A DNA stretch of 64,000 nucleotides from contig NZ_JACXAE010000039.1 of NCBI RefSeq assembly GCF_014698965.1, positions 62,001 to 126,000 of the forward strand, written 5' to 3'. Position 1 is the stretch's first letter. The number at the start of each line of letters is the position of its first letter. The position numbers were made by a program, and so were the translations under genes. This document shows, one piece after another, positions 52,586 through 60,282 of this stretch. The notes below the pieces were generated by a model that saw nothing but the letters and a program-made list of their open reading frames with translations, did no database searches and was not told where the DNA came from. The stretch is from Iningainema tapete BLCC-T55 (GTDB lineage Bacteria > Cyanobacteriota > Cyanobacteriia > Cyanobacteriales > Nostocaceae).

Positions 52586-52735
52586 CCAATTGGGAACAAG
52601 TATAGAGATTTCCCTTTTGTGGTTTTTAGAAGTTACAGTTTAGAAGAGATGAGGAAAAAGAGTTTTACTGACAAGTATTTGTTAACTTCTAATGAGTTGA
52701 AGGTATTGAATTTGATTCTTTCTAGAGAGGTTTAA
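52586..52735 (+). pseudogene. Second copy of the 3' end of the helicase-like gene (42295)
   Basis: Bases 52598-52735 match 42158-42295 at an exact offset of 10,440 bp with only a handful of differences, in frame and ending at a stop in the same position (TAA instead of TAG). The 45 codons differ at C/S, H/N, N/K, K/R and A/V. Just upstream, 52583-52597 still encodes L-P-I-G-N as in the original L-P-I-G-D but with different third bases, so an older paralogue appears joined to a recently homogenised end. No start codon or NTPase part precedes it. Confidence 0.9.
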
Positions 52736-52858
52736 GTAAGTCGGCGTAAAAAATTAAAAGTTTGTAGTAAGCGCTAAAGCGCTGAAGCGCTTACTAAGAG
52801 CGAACTTACGAACTTTACTTTTCTTTACATAGTTCTGTTATTCGCGCCGACTTACTTA
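52733..52858. repeat. MITE-like element, 126 bp, with perfect 14-bp terminal inverted repeats
   Basis: TAAGTAAGTCGGCG (52733-52746) and CGCCGACTTACTTA (52845-52858) are exact inverted repeats. Inside is a smaller hairpin AGTAAGCGC/GCGCTTACT (~52767-52795). Its first three bases serve as the stop codon of the duplicated helicase end, so it inserted exactly there. Followed by a 'GTAGGGTGCGTTA' repeat at ~52904 like the one after 42295. The remaining gap 52012-52153 and 52473-52582 shows nothing else recognisable. Confidence 0.8.
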
Positions 52859-52963
52859 GTAGGTAGGCGCAAATAAAATTATGTATGTAATTAAATTTTA
52901 AGCGTAGGGTGCGTTAATGAAGTGTAACGTACCATAGTGGTAGAGTAACGCACCATAGCCTAA

Positions 52964-53329
52964 CTAAAAAACTTTGAGTGTTTTACTGGCAGCTAGTAAC
53001 TCTAAAACAGCAGAAGCATCCCATTTACCTTCTGCACAACGTTCTGTATTCAAGATCAAGCGCAGACTATAAGCATGGGGATAACCTTCTACCTCCATCC
53101 AGAGTAAATCACTTTCGGCAACGCATGCAATTTTTTCCTCATCCATCAATTCACTTGCAAGTTGCTTCATTGTGTCTGCTAGTTGAATTAGCAGGCGGCA
53201 AAAATCATTCAATTCTGCTTCTGTTAACTCTATCGCCCATTCATCTGTTCCCACCAAACCTTTAAATTTAGGTGCTACAGGGTTCCATCCAATACGCCAA
53301 CCAGATCCACTTTTAATTAGACGTTCCAT
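52964..53329 (-). CDS. DUF1818-family protein, 121 aa
   Basis: Small soluble protein found almost only in cyanobacteria and plastid-bearing algae: 'SGSGWRIGWNPVAPKFKGLV', 'GTDEWAIELTEAELNDFCRL', 'DLLWMEVEGYPHAYSLRLIL', 'RCAEGKWDASAVLELLAA'. Function unknown. It begins the return to core genes after the accessory region and lies downstream of a long inverted repeat shared with the gene at 53412-53909. Confidence 0.9.
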   Translation of the reverse strand: MERLIKSGSGWRIGWNPVAPKFKGLVGTDEWAIELTEAELNDFCRLLIQLADTMKQLASELMDEEKIACVAESDLLWMEVEGYPHAYSLRLILNTERCAEGKWDASAVLELLAASKTLKVF

Positions 53330-53354
53330 AATTGCTAAGAGCTAATGGCTGATG

Positions 53355-53406
53355 GCTAATAGCTAATTGCATTACTACGATTAGCGATGAGCAATTAGCT
53401 ATTAGC
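53355..53406. terminator. 16-bp perfect inverted repeat, probable terminator
   Basis: GCTAATAGCTAATTGC (53355-53370) and GCAATTAGCTATTAGC (53391-53406) are exact inverted copies with a 20-nt loop, just past the stop of the minus-strand gene 53412-53909. The preceding bases hold more GCTAATGGC-type units, a short tandem repeat known from Nostocales. Confidence 0.7.
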
Positions 53407-53411
53407 GCTCA

Positions 53412-53909
53412 TTACTTCAATTTCTGGGTGTCTGGGGGTTTAGGTTGATTGTCAGGATTAAAAACGTTAACCAAAGCTTGTACCAAGGCATCACGTTGAC
53501 GACGATTCAGCTTGGAAATGACAGTGCGATCGCCTTCAAACGGATTTTTCCTTAATACATCATTACCTGGATAGTTATAATCATACATAATTTCATTTGC
53601 ACCCAGGTAATCAGCCAAAGTCAACTTCCAATCGAGGCGATAATTAAGCGCACGTCCCTTAACGTAATAGTGATACCTAATCAAGCGGCTTACCAAAGTG
53701 TTGTTCTCAGCAACTTTCCCAGTTTCTTTACTCAGGTAATTATTTTCCTTTGGTAAATCTGGTATTTGTTGATACACTTTTTGCCAAACATTGTTGATAT
53801 CTACTCTTTGGGCTAGGGCGGGTTGAGTGGTTATGAGGATTAAAGTAAAAAGCAAAAAGCAAAAAGTAAAAAGATAACCCCCATAAATTAACTTTCTGTG
53901 TAAGAGCAT
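53412..53909 (-). CDS. Secreted conserved hypothetical protein, 165 aa
   Basis: Signal peptide (~residues 10-34, 'YLFTFCFLLFTLILITTQP', cleavage after ALA) and a mature part 'RVDINNVWQKVYQQIPDLPK', 'LIRYHYYVKGRALNYRLDWK', 'LADYLGANEIMYDYNYPGND'. The pattern is that of conserved cyanobacterial secreted proteins of unknown role. The signal peptide's core is encoded by tandem TTTTTGC/TTTTTAC heptamers (53845-53875), an unusual case of an intergenic-type repeat serving as coding sequence. rpoZ lies just upstream. Confidence 0.8.
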   Translation of the reverse strand: MLLHRKLIYGGYLFTFCFLLFTLILITTQPALAQRVDINNVWQKVYQQIPDLPKENNYLSKETGKVAENNTLVSRLIRYHYYVKGRALNYRLDWKLTLADYLGANEIMYDYNYPGNDVLRKNPFEGDRTVISKLNRRQRDALVQALVNVFNPDNQPKPPDTQKLK

Positions 53910-53951
53910 TTCTTTATGAATGCCTTTTAACTTTTAAATGAATGCCTTTTG

Positions 53952-54188
53952 CTATACTTCGCCGATAATTTCTGGCTGAGTCAGTTCGTCTGACATCTCA
54001 ATAATTGCCCTCAGCACAGGCTTCATCATGATATCATCTGCATTATCAAAGTCTTCATAACGCCGACGTTTTGCACGATTTGCCACCTGAACTGTAATGC
54101 GGTAGCGATTTGATGCCGCGCTAATTAAATCTTCAGCCCGGTGCATAATCTGAGATTGAGTAGTCTCGAACTTAGAACGCTTTAGCAT
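53952..54188 (-). CDS. rpoZ: RNA polymerase omega subunit, 78 aa
   Basis: Assembly subunit of the bacterial RNA polymerase: '[20 protein letters not shown]', '[20 protein letters not shown]' and '[20 protein letters not shown]' match the cyanobacterial omega, including the R-A-K-R-R-R motif that follows the first helices. The frame starts at 54194 (MIM...), but ATG at 54188 gives the usual MLKRSKFE start. Ends 42 bp before the start of the secreted protein gene on the same strand. Confidence 0.95.
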   Translation of the reverse strand: MLKRSKFETTQSQIMHRAEDLISAASNRYRITVQVANRAKRRRYEDFDNADDIMMKPVLRAIIEMSDELTQPEIIGEV

Positions 54189-54336
54189 AATCACTGGTTC
54201 TCGAAGTCTTTTTTAGTGTAGCAGTATTAGACAGTCTGCTGTCTAGTATGGAATTGATCACAACCTCTCTATTGATAGAGGTAAATAGATATTTGTCACT
54301 TTATAAGTATTTTGTAACAAATATTAACACAACCTC

Positions 54337-54756
54337 ATGGCTAATCTTGTTGAAACAGCACGCAATGCTGGCAAATTTAACACACTAGTCAAAGCTGTTG
54401 AAGCTGCTAACTTAGTGGAAACGCTCACAAGTCCTGGTCCTTACACAGTATTTGCACCTACTGATGATGCCTTTGCCAAGCTGCCAGAAGGAACTTTAGA
54501 CTCTTTATTGCAAGACATCCCCAAGTTAGAAAAGATTTTAACATATCATGTTGCTTTTGGAGATGTTCGGTCTGACGATTTGAGCGAAATTGATGAAGCA
54601 CCGACAGTTGAAGGGTCAGTTTTGGCAATTGAGTCGGCGAATGGAAAATTTAAAGTAAATGACGCTAATGTTGTGCAAACAGACATTCTCACTGAGAATG
54701 GCGTAATCCACGTTATTGATGCAGTATTAATGCCTGCATTGGTTGCAGGAAAGTAG
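54337..54756 (+). CDS. Fasciclin-domain protein, 139 aa
   Basis: A single FAS1 domain fills the protein: 'MANLVETARNAGKFNTLVKA', 'PGPYTVFAPTDDAFAKLPEG' (H1 box) and 'NGVIHVIDAVLMP' (H2 box), with the Y-H motif 'ILTYHVAFGDV' between. There is no signal peptide, so it is probably cytosolic, as in the many short cyanobacterial FAS1 proteins. Role unknown, possibly protein-protein binding. Followed by a palindromic terminator. Confidence 0.92.
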   Translation: MANLVETARNAGKFNTLVKAVEAANLVETLTSPGPYTVFAPTDDAFAKLPEGTLDSLLQDIPKLEKILTYHVAFGDVRSDDLSEIDEAPTVEGSVLAIESANGKFKVNDANVVQTDILTENGVIHVIDAVLMPALVAGK

Positions 54757-54761
54757 GCAGC

Positions 54762-54790
54762 GTAGAGACGCGCCGCCGGGGCGTCTCTAC
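54762..54790. terminator. Palindromic repeat acting as terminator
   Basis: GTAGAGACGCGCC and GGGGCGTCTCTAC form a ~12-bp stem with one mismatch immediately beyond the fasciclin stop codon. It belongs to the dispersed palindrome family also seen at 27931, 34232, 42465 and 59187. Confidence 0.75.
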
Positions 54791-54843
54791 AGGATTAGGC
54801 AATGAGAAAAGGATTTTTATTAATCACACCAATAGTGTAGCCA

Positions 54844-56298
54844 CTACCGTACACCCAAAATACAACCAGCTCGTGGCGGAACAGTTAAAGTAAGCTTATC
54901 TCCTTCCACATTCCATTCCACCTCAGCTTTCCCATATAAAAGCTTGTTAGGTTGAGATTGTATAGCAGTATCTACATGGGCTTTAGTTGGGGCTGTACCA
55001 ACGTTAACCGCAACAATCAGTTCTTCTGTTCCCAAAATTCGTGCAAACACGTAAATTCCGCCTTGGGCAAATAAAACTTTGTATTCACCTGTACGCAAAC
55101 ACGGGTAAGCATGGCGAAGGGATATTAATTGACGGTGAGTGTTGAGAATTTCTCGATCCCAACTAGCTTCTAATGGAAAGCCACGACGTGAATCTGGATC
55201 TAAAGCACCAGGTAAACCCACTTCATCACCATAATAGATACTAGGCGCACCAGGAAAGGTGAGTAATAATAAAGTAGCTAATTCTACACTCGCTTTATCG
55301 CCGCCAGCAATCGTCATCAATCTTGCTGTGTCGTGACTTGCGAGTAAGTTTAACTGGGTAAGCTGAATTTCCCAAGGATAAAGTTGTAGTACTTCTTGAA
55401 TTTTTTCAGCGTACTCCGCAGCAAATAATGGTGGGTATGGTTTGTAGTCGCGGCTTTGTACTTGATCCATCACCACGCGATCGCCTGCCGTAAATGCTAT
55501 AGTGGGTCCAGCAAATAGATAATTCATCACCCCATCAAACTGGGTACCATCCAACCACTGACGAGAATCACCCCAGACTTCCCCCACAATGTATGCTTCT
55601 GGATTAATTACTTTAACGCGAGATCGAAACTCTTGCCAAAAACCTGGAGTTGTAATTTCAAACGGAACATCCAACCGCCAACCATCAATGCCGAACTTTA
55701 TCCAATACTCGGCAATTTCCATAATATATTCCCGCACTTCCGGGTTATCGTGGTTAAATACTGGTAGTGCTCTATTATCTGCCCAACCAACATAGTTTGC
55801 CGGATATTCTCCATTATAAGGAGAAACAGGCCAAGCCTCAATTTTAAACCAATCTACCCAAGGCGAATAGGGACCATTTTCTAAAACGTCGTGGAAAAAG
55901 AAAAAGCCTCGACTAGAATGGTTAAACACCCCATCTAGAACCACTTTTATATTACGTTCATGAGCCGCATCTAACAAGTCCTTAAAAGCCGCGTTTCCCC
56001 CCAACATGGGATCAACTTGATAATAATCGTGAGTGTGGTAGCGGTGATTACTAGCTGATTGAAAAATCGGCGTAAAGTAAATGGCGTTAATGCCCAAATC
56101 CTGTATATAGTCTAACTGCTCGATAATACCCCATAAATCACCACCCTTGTAACCTTGCAGTGTTGGCATTGCTTCCCAATCTTCCCAACGAGCATTATGT
56201 AACAACTTTTTGCGCGGCTGTTTACTTTTGGCAAACCGATCTGGAAAAATTTGGTAGAAAACAGCGTGTTTAACCCAGTCTGGTGTTTTGATCTGCAT
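54844..56298 (-). CDS. GH13 alpha-amylase family enzyme (neopullulanase/maltogenic-like), 484 aa
   Basis: TIM-barrel glucanase acting on alpha-1,4 or cyclic glucans. Conserved regions I-IV are visible: 'VVLDGVFNHSSRG', 'GWRLDVPFEI' (nucleophile Asp), 'YIVGEVWGD' (acid Glu) and 'LLASHDTARL' (the third Asp). The start 'WVKHAVFYQIFPDRFAKS' is typical of the neopullulanase and cyclomaltodextrinase subgroup, though no separate N-terminal domain is present. No signal peptide, so glycogen or maltodextrin turnover inside the cell is likely. Confidence 0.93.
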   Translation of the reverse strand: MQIKTPDWVKHAVFYQIFPDRFAKSKQPRKKLLHNARWEDWEAMPTLQGYKGGDLWGIIEQLDYIQDLGINAIYFTPIFQSASNHRYHTHDYYQVDPMLGGNAAFKDLLDAAHERNIKVVLDGVFNHSSRGFFFFHDVLENGPYSPWVDWFKIEAWPVSPYNGEYPANYVGWADNRALPVFNHDNPEVREYIMEIAEYWIKFGIDGWRLDVPFEITTPGFWQEFRSRVKVINPEAYIVGEVWGDSRQWLDGTQFDGVMNYLFAGPTIAFTAGDRVVMDQVQSRDYKPYPPLFAAEYAEKIQEVLQLYPWEIQLTQLNLLASHDTARLMTIAGGDKASVELATLLLLTFPGAPSIYYGDEVGLPGALDPDSRRGFPLEASWDREILNTHRQLISLRHAYPCLRTGEYKVLFAQGGIYVFARILGTEELIVAVNVGTAPTKAHVDTAIQSQPNKLLYGKAEVEWNVEGDKLTLTVPPRAGCILGVR

Positions 56299-56386
56299 AA
56301 ATTTCTTTGTATTACTCCAAAGTCATAGTTGCAGATCTAGGTCATTTACAACTCACACTTGTGGTAGAAAATGTCACGCTATTTAT

Positions 56387-56419
56387 AGAAACCCGGTTTC
56401 TTCAAGAAACCGGGTTTCT
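56387..56419. terminator. 16-bp stem hairpin, probable terminator
   Basis: AGAAACCCGGTTTCTT (56387-56402) and AAGAAACCGGGTTTCT (56404-56419) are exact inverted copies with a one-base spacer. It lies just beyond the stop of the minus-strand histidine kinase gene and belongs to the same 'CCCGGTTTC' repeat family as 33357-33390. Confidence 0.7.
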
Positions 56420-56476
56420 AAAACATCGGACTTGTGCTATGAGACGCTTAATTTATTCCCTGGCTTACATTCATAG

Positions 56477-58189
56477 CTATAAGCCAGCAAGTTGAGCAAC
56501 AACTGCAACTAATTCGGCAGGCTCAACTGGCTTAGGAACATGTACTTGAAAACCAGCAGCCAGTGCTTGTTGCTGATCATATTCTCCCACATAGGCGGTA
56601 AGAGCGATCGCCGGAATGTCCCTTCCTTCTTCTGGTGTCAAAGATCTAATTTGACGCATCAGGGTGTAACCGTCTACTTTGGGCATCCCAATATCGATCA
56701 CTAATATATCTGGTTGCTGATGATTCAGTTCTTCTAAAGCCTCTTGGGCAGATCCTACTACAGTTACATTAGCTTTATATTGTTCAAGTGCGAAGGCAAT
56801 AAATTTCCTTGTACCTTCGTCATCTTCTACTACTAAGACTTTTACATCACTCAAATCTAGAGATAACTTTGGTGGTTCACTATGAGAATTTGTTGCCTGG
56901 GAATTAGTCATTAGCGGTAGTTTGATTGTAAAGGTTGCACCACCTCCAACACCAGGACTTTCTGCTACCAAAGTTCCTCCATGAGCTTCTACTAGTTGTC
57001 GAGATATAGCCAACCCCAACCCTAAGCCCCCAAATTGGCGCGTAATTGAGCCATCTTCTTGGCGAAAACGATCAAACACAAACGGTAGAAAGTCAGCACT
57101 GATACCTTGCCCTGTATCGCTGACTGAAATTTGGGCATAAATTTCTAATCTCTGTAATTCTACTGTAATTAAACCACCTTGTGGAGTAAACTTAATTGCA
57201 TTAGAAAGCAAGTTCCAAAAAACTTGTTGCAATCTGCCTGCATCGCCCATGACTTGTCCTACAGTTACGTCAAGCATGGTTCTGATATGAATTGACTTCG
57301 CTTGAGCTGCTAAACCAACGGTTTCTAGAGCTGCTGCGATTGGTGTAACTAATGTAACTGATGTCAAATTGAGCGATAATTTGCCTTGTATGATTCGCGA
57401 GAGATCCAGCAAATCGTCAACCAATTTTGCTTGACGTTTGGCATGTTGCTCAATGGTTACTAGTGCCTCTTGAAGCCTTGCTTCTGATAATTTATTTGTT
57501 TGTAGTAGCTTTGACCAACCTAGAATTGGCGTAAGTGGAGTTCTCAATTCGTGAGAGAGCATTGCCAAGAATTCATCTTTAACTCGGTTTGCCGCTTCTG
57601 CCTCGGCACGATTAGCTTGCTCCCGCTCTAGCAAGCGATCGCGTTCTTGCTCCATCAGTTTGCGCGGCGTAACGTCTCGTTGAATTGCTACGAAATGTGT
57701 AATTTTTTGATTTACATTCCGAATCGGTGTAATATGCCATTCAATATAAAATTCCGAACCGTCTTTACGGTAATTAATTGCTTCGCCGTGAAAAGGTAAT
57801 CCTTCAGATAGATGTTCACGTAAATCATCTAGCAATGCACGACTAGTTTTAGGACCTTGGAGCAAACGTGGGGTTTTACCCAGCACTTCATCAAGTGTAT
57901 AACCTGTCATCTGGCTAAAGGCTGGATTGACAAAAACAATTTTCGGATGTGGTGGATCGAGTTTTGCTGTGGTGATAATAATGGAATCCTTGGATTGCTG
58001 CACCGCAGATAGCAAAAGCCGAATGGTTTCCTCTGTTACCTGCAACTCCCTCAATCCAATACTCAATCTGTCCAAAGCATCTGTCAATTGACTTTGTTGC
58101 TGTAAGGGTAATTCGCTCTTCTTCTTTTGCAGTTCTGCCATCCGTTTGTGCAGGTACTGAATCTGCTTCACAAACTCGTCTTGATTCAC
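56477..58189 (-). CDS. Hybrid histidine kinase, PAS-HisKA-HATPase-REC, 570 aa
   Basis: Cytosolic sensor kinase. A coiled N-terminus leads to a PAS domain with PAC motif (~55-175, 'VFVNPAFSQMTGYTLDEVLG', 'YIEWHITPIRNVNQKI'), a HisKA phosphoacceptor 'MLSHELRTPLTPILGWSKLL' (~210-230), HATPase_c boxes 'LLSNAIKFTPQGG' and 'GLGLGLAISRQLVEAHGG', and a C-terminal receiver 'KVLVVEDDEGTRKFI' with 'ILVIDIGMPKVDGYTLM' (Asp acceptor) and 'VPKPVEPAELV'. The 'T-G-Y-T..E..G' PAS pattern and later L-Q-G-P resemble LOV/flavin-type PAS, but the flavin cysteine motif is absent. Signal unknown. Confidence 0.93.
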   Translation of the reverse strand: MNQDEFVKQIQYLHKRMAELQKKKSELPLQQQSQLTDALDRLSIGLRELQVTEETIRLLLSAVQQSKDSIIITTAKLDPPHPKIVFVNPAFSQMTGYTLDEVLGKTPRLLQGPKTSRALLDDLREHLSEGLPFHGEAINYRKDGSEFYIEWHITPIRNVNQKITHFVAIQRDVTPRKLMEQERDRLLEREQANRAEAEAANRVKDEFLAMLSHELRTPLTPILGWSKLLQTNKLSEARLQEALVTIEQHAKRQAKLVDDLLDLSRIIQGKLSLNLTSVTLVTPIAAALETVGLAAQAKSIHIRTMLDVTVGQVMGDAGRLQQVFWNLLSNAIKFTPQGGLITVELQRLEIYAQISVSDTGQGISADFLPFVFDRFRQEDGSITRQFGGLGLGLAISRQLVEAHGGTLVAESPGVGGGATFTIKLPLMTNSQATNSHSEPPKLSLDLSDVKVLVVEDDEGTRKFIAFALEQYKANVTVVGSAQEALEELNHQQPDILVIDIGMPKVDGYTLMRQIRSLTPEEGRDIPAIALTAYVGEYDQQQALAAGFQVHVPKPVEPAELVAVVAQLAGL

Positions 58190-58285
58190 GTCCTATCTTC
58201 CGCAGCCATCACTTCAATTCTATTGTCTCGGCTTAAGTTATGCAAAACATTTATACTAGGAGAGATTTTTGCAACCCCACCCTAG

Positions 58286-58307
58286 CCCTCCCCTTACAAG
58301 GGGAGGG
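58286..58307. repeat. GC-rich hairpin repeat, copy 2
   Basis: CCCTCCCCTT and AAGGGGAGGG with a two-base spacer, embedded in longer C-rich and G-rich flanks, repeat the 22872-22894 element. It lies upstream of the riboswitch and downstream of the kinase start, in a gap that otherwise shows nothing before 58357. Confidence 0.7.
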
Positions 58308-58356
58308 TTGGGGGGGTTTACTTCAAATTGGAATAAATGTATAATTACTTATACAA

Positions 58357-58545
58357 AGAAGGGGAGTAGCTGCTGGCAAGCAATAGCCAGTACACCTGAA
58401 TCAACATACTGGTGATTAACCTGGTTCTGGTGACAAGGAAGTAAATTTCTTCTTGGAAGTGAGACCTTCACTAACTTCACATCAACAAATGTGAAGCTTG
58501 GTGAAGTATTGCCACTCTCATCAAGCTTCACTCTGATACTATTTT
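58357..58545 (+). promoter_or_regulatory. Probable yybP-ykoY manganese riboswitch with terminator, upstream of the Mn exporter
   Basis: The three signature stretches of the yybP-ykoY aptamer appear in order: GAAGGGGAGTAGCTGCTG (58359-58376), CAACATACTGGTG (58402-58414) and GGAAGTGAGACCTTC (58455-58469), with GAAGG pairing to CCTTC as P1. An expression platform follows: CTTCACAT/ATGTGAAG (58475-58496) competes with a strong hairpin GTGAAGCTTGGTGA/TCATCAAGCTTCAC (58491-58531) that ends near ATTTTT at 58540-58545, a likely intrinsic terminator 15 bases before the GTG. Mn2+ binding would favour read-through into the exporter gene. Recognised by eye, no covariance search. Confidence 0.85.
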
Positions 58546-58560
58546 TAGGAGCTTGGTAGA

Positions 58561-59181
58561 GTGTTAACAGCTTTCACAGCGGGTTTATTACTAATCACAG
58601 TTTCAGAACTTGGAGATAAAACTTTTTTCATCGCCGTAATTTTAGCGATGCGCCATTCACGTCAGCTAGTATTTGCGGGTGTGACAGCGGCGTTGGCTGT
58701 GATGACAATTCTTTCGGTAATAGTAGGACAAGCAGTGTCTTTATTACCATCGGTTTATATTCATTACGCCGAAATTGCTTTGTTTGTGATATTTGGTATA
58801 AAATTACTTTACGAAGCAAGCAAAATGTCTAATTCTACTTGTAACGCAGAAGTAGTAGAAGAGGCAAAAGCCGTCGTAGAAGAAGCAGAAATACAACTAC
58901 CCAAGCAGAAAAAGGGGTTAGCAATATTACTGGAAGCATTTGTATTAACTTTTATGGCGGAATGGGGCGATCGCACGCAAATTGCCACCATCACTCTAGC
59001 GGCTGGTAACAATCCTATCGGGGTGACAACAGGCGCAGTTTTGGGACATGCTATTTGTGCAGCGATCGCTGTGATGGGCGGAAGAATGCTGGCTGGGCGG
59101 ATTAGTGAGCGTACACTAACCATTGCAGGGGGTTGTTTGTTTCTGCTGTTTGGTTTGTTAGCAGCCGTGGAAGGTATATAG
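58561..59181 (+). CDS. GDT1/TMEM165 (UPF0016) family divalent cation exporter, likely Mnx-type, 206 aa
   Basis: Inner or thylakoid membrane exporter of Mn2+/Ca2+ related to cyanobacterial Mnx and yeast Gdt1. Two family motifs are plain: 'SELGDKTFFIAVILAMRHSR' (E-x-G-D-K-T) near residue 18 and 'FMAEWGDRTQIATITLAA' (E-x-G-D-R-T) near residue 137, on first helices of two three-helix repeats. The central loop 'ASKMSNSTCNAEVVEEAKA' is acidic. Start is GTG at 58561, directly behind the Mn2+ riboswitch, which supports the assigned metal. Confidence 0.94.
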   Translation: MLTAFTAGLLLITVSELGDKTFFIAVILAMRHSRQLVFAGVTAALAVMTILSVIVGQAVSLLPSVYIHYAEIALFVIFGIKLLYEASKMSNSTCNAEVVEEAKAVVEEAEIQLPKQKKGLAILLEAFVLTFMAEWGDRTQIATITLAAGNNPIGVTTGAVLGHAICAAIAVMGGRMLAGRISERTLTIAGGCLFLLFGLLAAVEGI

Positions 59182-59186
59182 GGGGT

Positions 59187-59217
59187 TGTAGAGACGTTCC
59201 GCCGGAACGTCTCTACA
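59187..59217. terminator. Palindromic repeat acting as terminator
   Basis: TGTAGAGACGTTCCG and CGGAACGTCTCTACA are exact inverted copies around one base, 6 bp beyond the exporter's stop codon and 22 bp from the end of the convergent TPR gene, so it can serve both. Dispersed palindrome family. Confidence 0.8.
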
Positions 59218-59238
59218 GAAATCCTGGACTACCCCCGA

Positions 59239-60087
59239 TCACTTCTTCTCTGGCGTGGGTGTAGGGGAAGATTCAGCAGCCCTTTGATTAATTTCGTCTT
59301 TATACTGAGCTGGTGCTAGAGCCGCAGCTTTGGTGAACAAAGGCTTTGCCTCATCTATTTTGCCCTGTTTCTTTAAAAGCATAGCCTTTGCTAGAACTGG
59401 GCGAAAATCCTGCTTGTCGCTCTCAATAGCTTGATCGTAAATAGCTTGAGCTTGAGAGTAGCGTTGTTGGGAGGCTTGAACATTGCCCAACAACAACTGT
59501 ACGGCAATTGTATCAATACTTCCCGGCTGAATTTTATTTTCCGTCTTCGCCTTAGAGAGGGTATCTTGTAACAAACCGATCGCTGCTTCGGGACGTTTTT
59601 GCTCTAACAGCAGAACAACCATACCTTGCAAAGCTTTGATATCTCCTGGTTTTGTTTGTAGAATTGAGCGATAGGCAGCAGCAGCTCCTTCCTTATCACC
59701 TATTCCCAACTTAACTTGACCAAGTAGTACCGTGTATTCTGTATTATCTGGATTGAGTTTAGCAAGTTTCTCTAAAGGTTCAATTACTCCCTTAATGTCA
59801 GCTTTTCCTTGCCGATGTAGAAGTAAGCGTGCCTCTAGAAGGCTTTTGAGCGCAGCTTGGTTTTCAGGTTCCCGCTGCAAAACCAATTCTAAACCGCGTA
59901 TTTCGTCTTCTAGTTTTGACTTTTGCTCTGTTTGAGCTGGTTGATTAAATACCCCAAACAAGGGAATAATTGACCCACCAATTAGAGCAATAACTGAGAT
60001 CGCTAACACCACATTAATTAGCCAGCGATTGCGAGATTTAGACACAAAACCTTCCTTTACTTTAATAATAGTGTTATTCACAGCCAT
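59239..60087 (-). CDS. TPR-repeat membrane protein, 282 aa
   Basis: A short N-terminal cytoplasmic part, one transmembrane helix (~residues 21-43 'WLINVVLAISVIALIGGSII') and a periplasmic or lumenal TPR domain: 'ALKSLLEARLLLHRQGKAD', 'NTEYTVLLGQVKLGIGDKEG', 'RYSQAQAIYDQAIESDKQDF'. The tail ends 'SSPTPTPEKK'. The frame is open to a GTG at 60168 but the extra 27 residues look unrelated, so ATG 60087 is taken. Probably a scaffold protein, similar to plastid Ycf37/Pyg7-like PSI assembly factors; that likeness is tentative. Confidence 0.82.
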   Translation of the reverse strand: MAVNNTIIKVKEGFVSKSRNRWLINVVLAISVIALIGGSIIPLFGVFNQPAQTEQKSKLEDEIRGLELVLQREPENQAALKSLLEARLLLHRQGKADIKGVIEPLEKLAKLNPDNTEYTVLLGQVKLGIGDKEGAAAAYRSILQTKPGDIKALQGMVVLLLEQKRPEAAIGLLQDTLSKAKTENKIQPGSIDTIAVQLLLGNVQASQQRYSQAQAIYDQAIESDKQDFRPVLAKAMLLKKQGKIDEAKPLFTKAAALAPAQYKDEINQRAAESSPTPTPEKK

Positions 60088-60282
60088 TCCAAAAAGTAAA
60101 AATTTTAAAAACTTTACGGAATCTCGTGAATTGCTTGTGAATTTTATAACAAGTGGCAACTGCCGCACGAGAATGCAAGTGATGACTTTTGGAGGAACCT
60201 TCAGAATTTTAACTATGGTATGCTTCCGAAACTAGTAAAAAGGCGCTAAATTACACATTTAGTGTATGTGCAAAACTTAAAG

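Noticed and set aside
52964-53329. A plus-strand 95-aa frame at 52978-53265
   Set aside because: Antisense to the DUF1818 gene, which has a convincing family match over its entire length.
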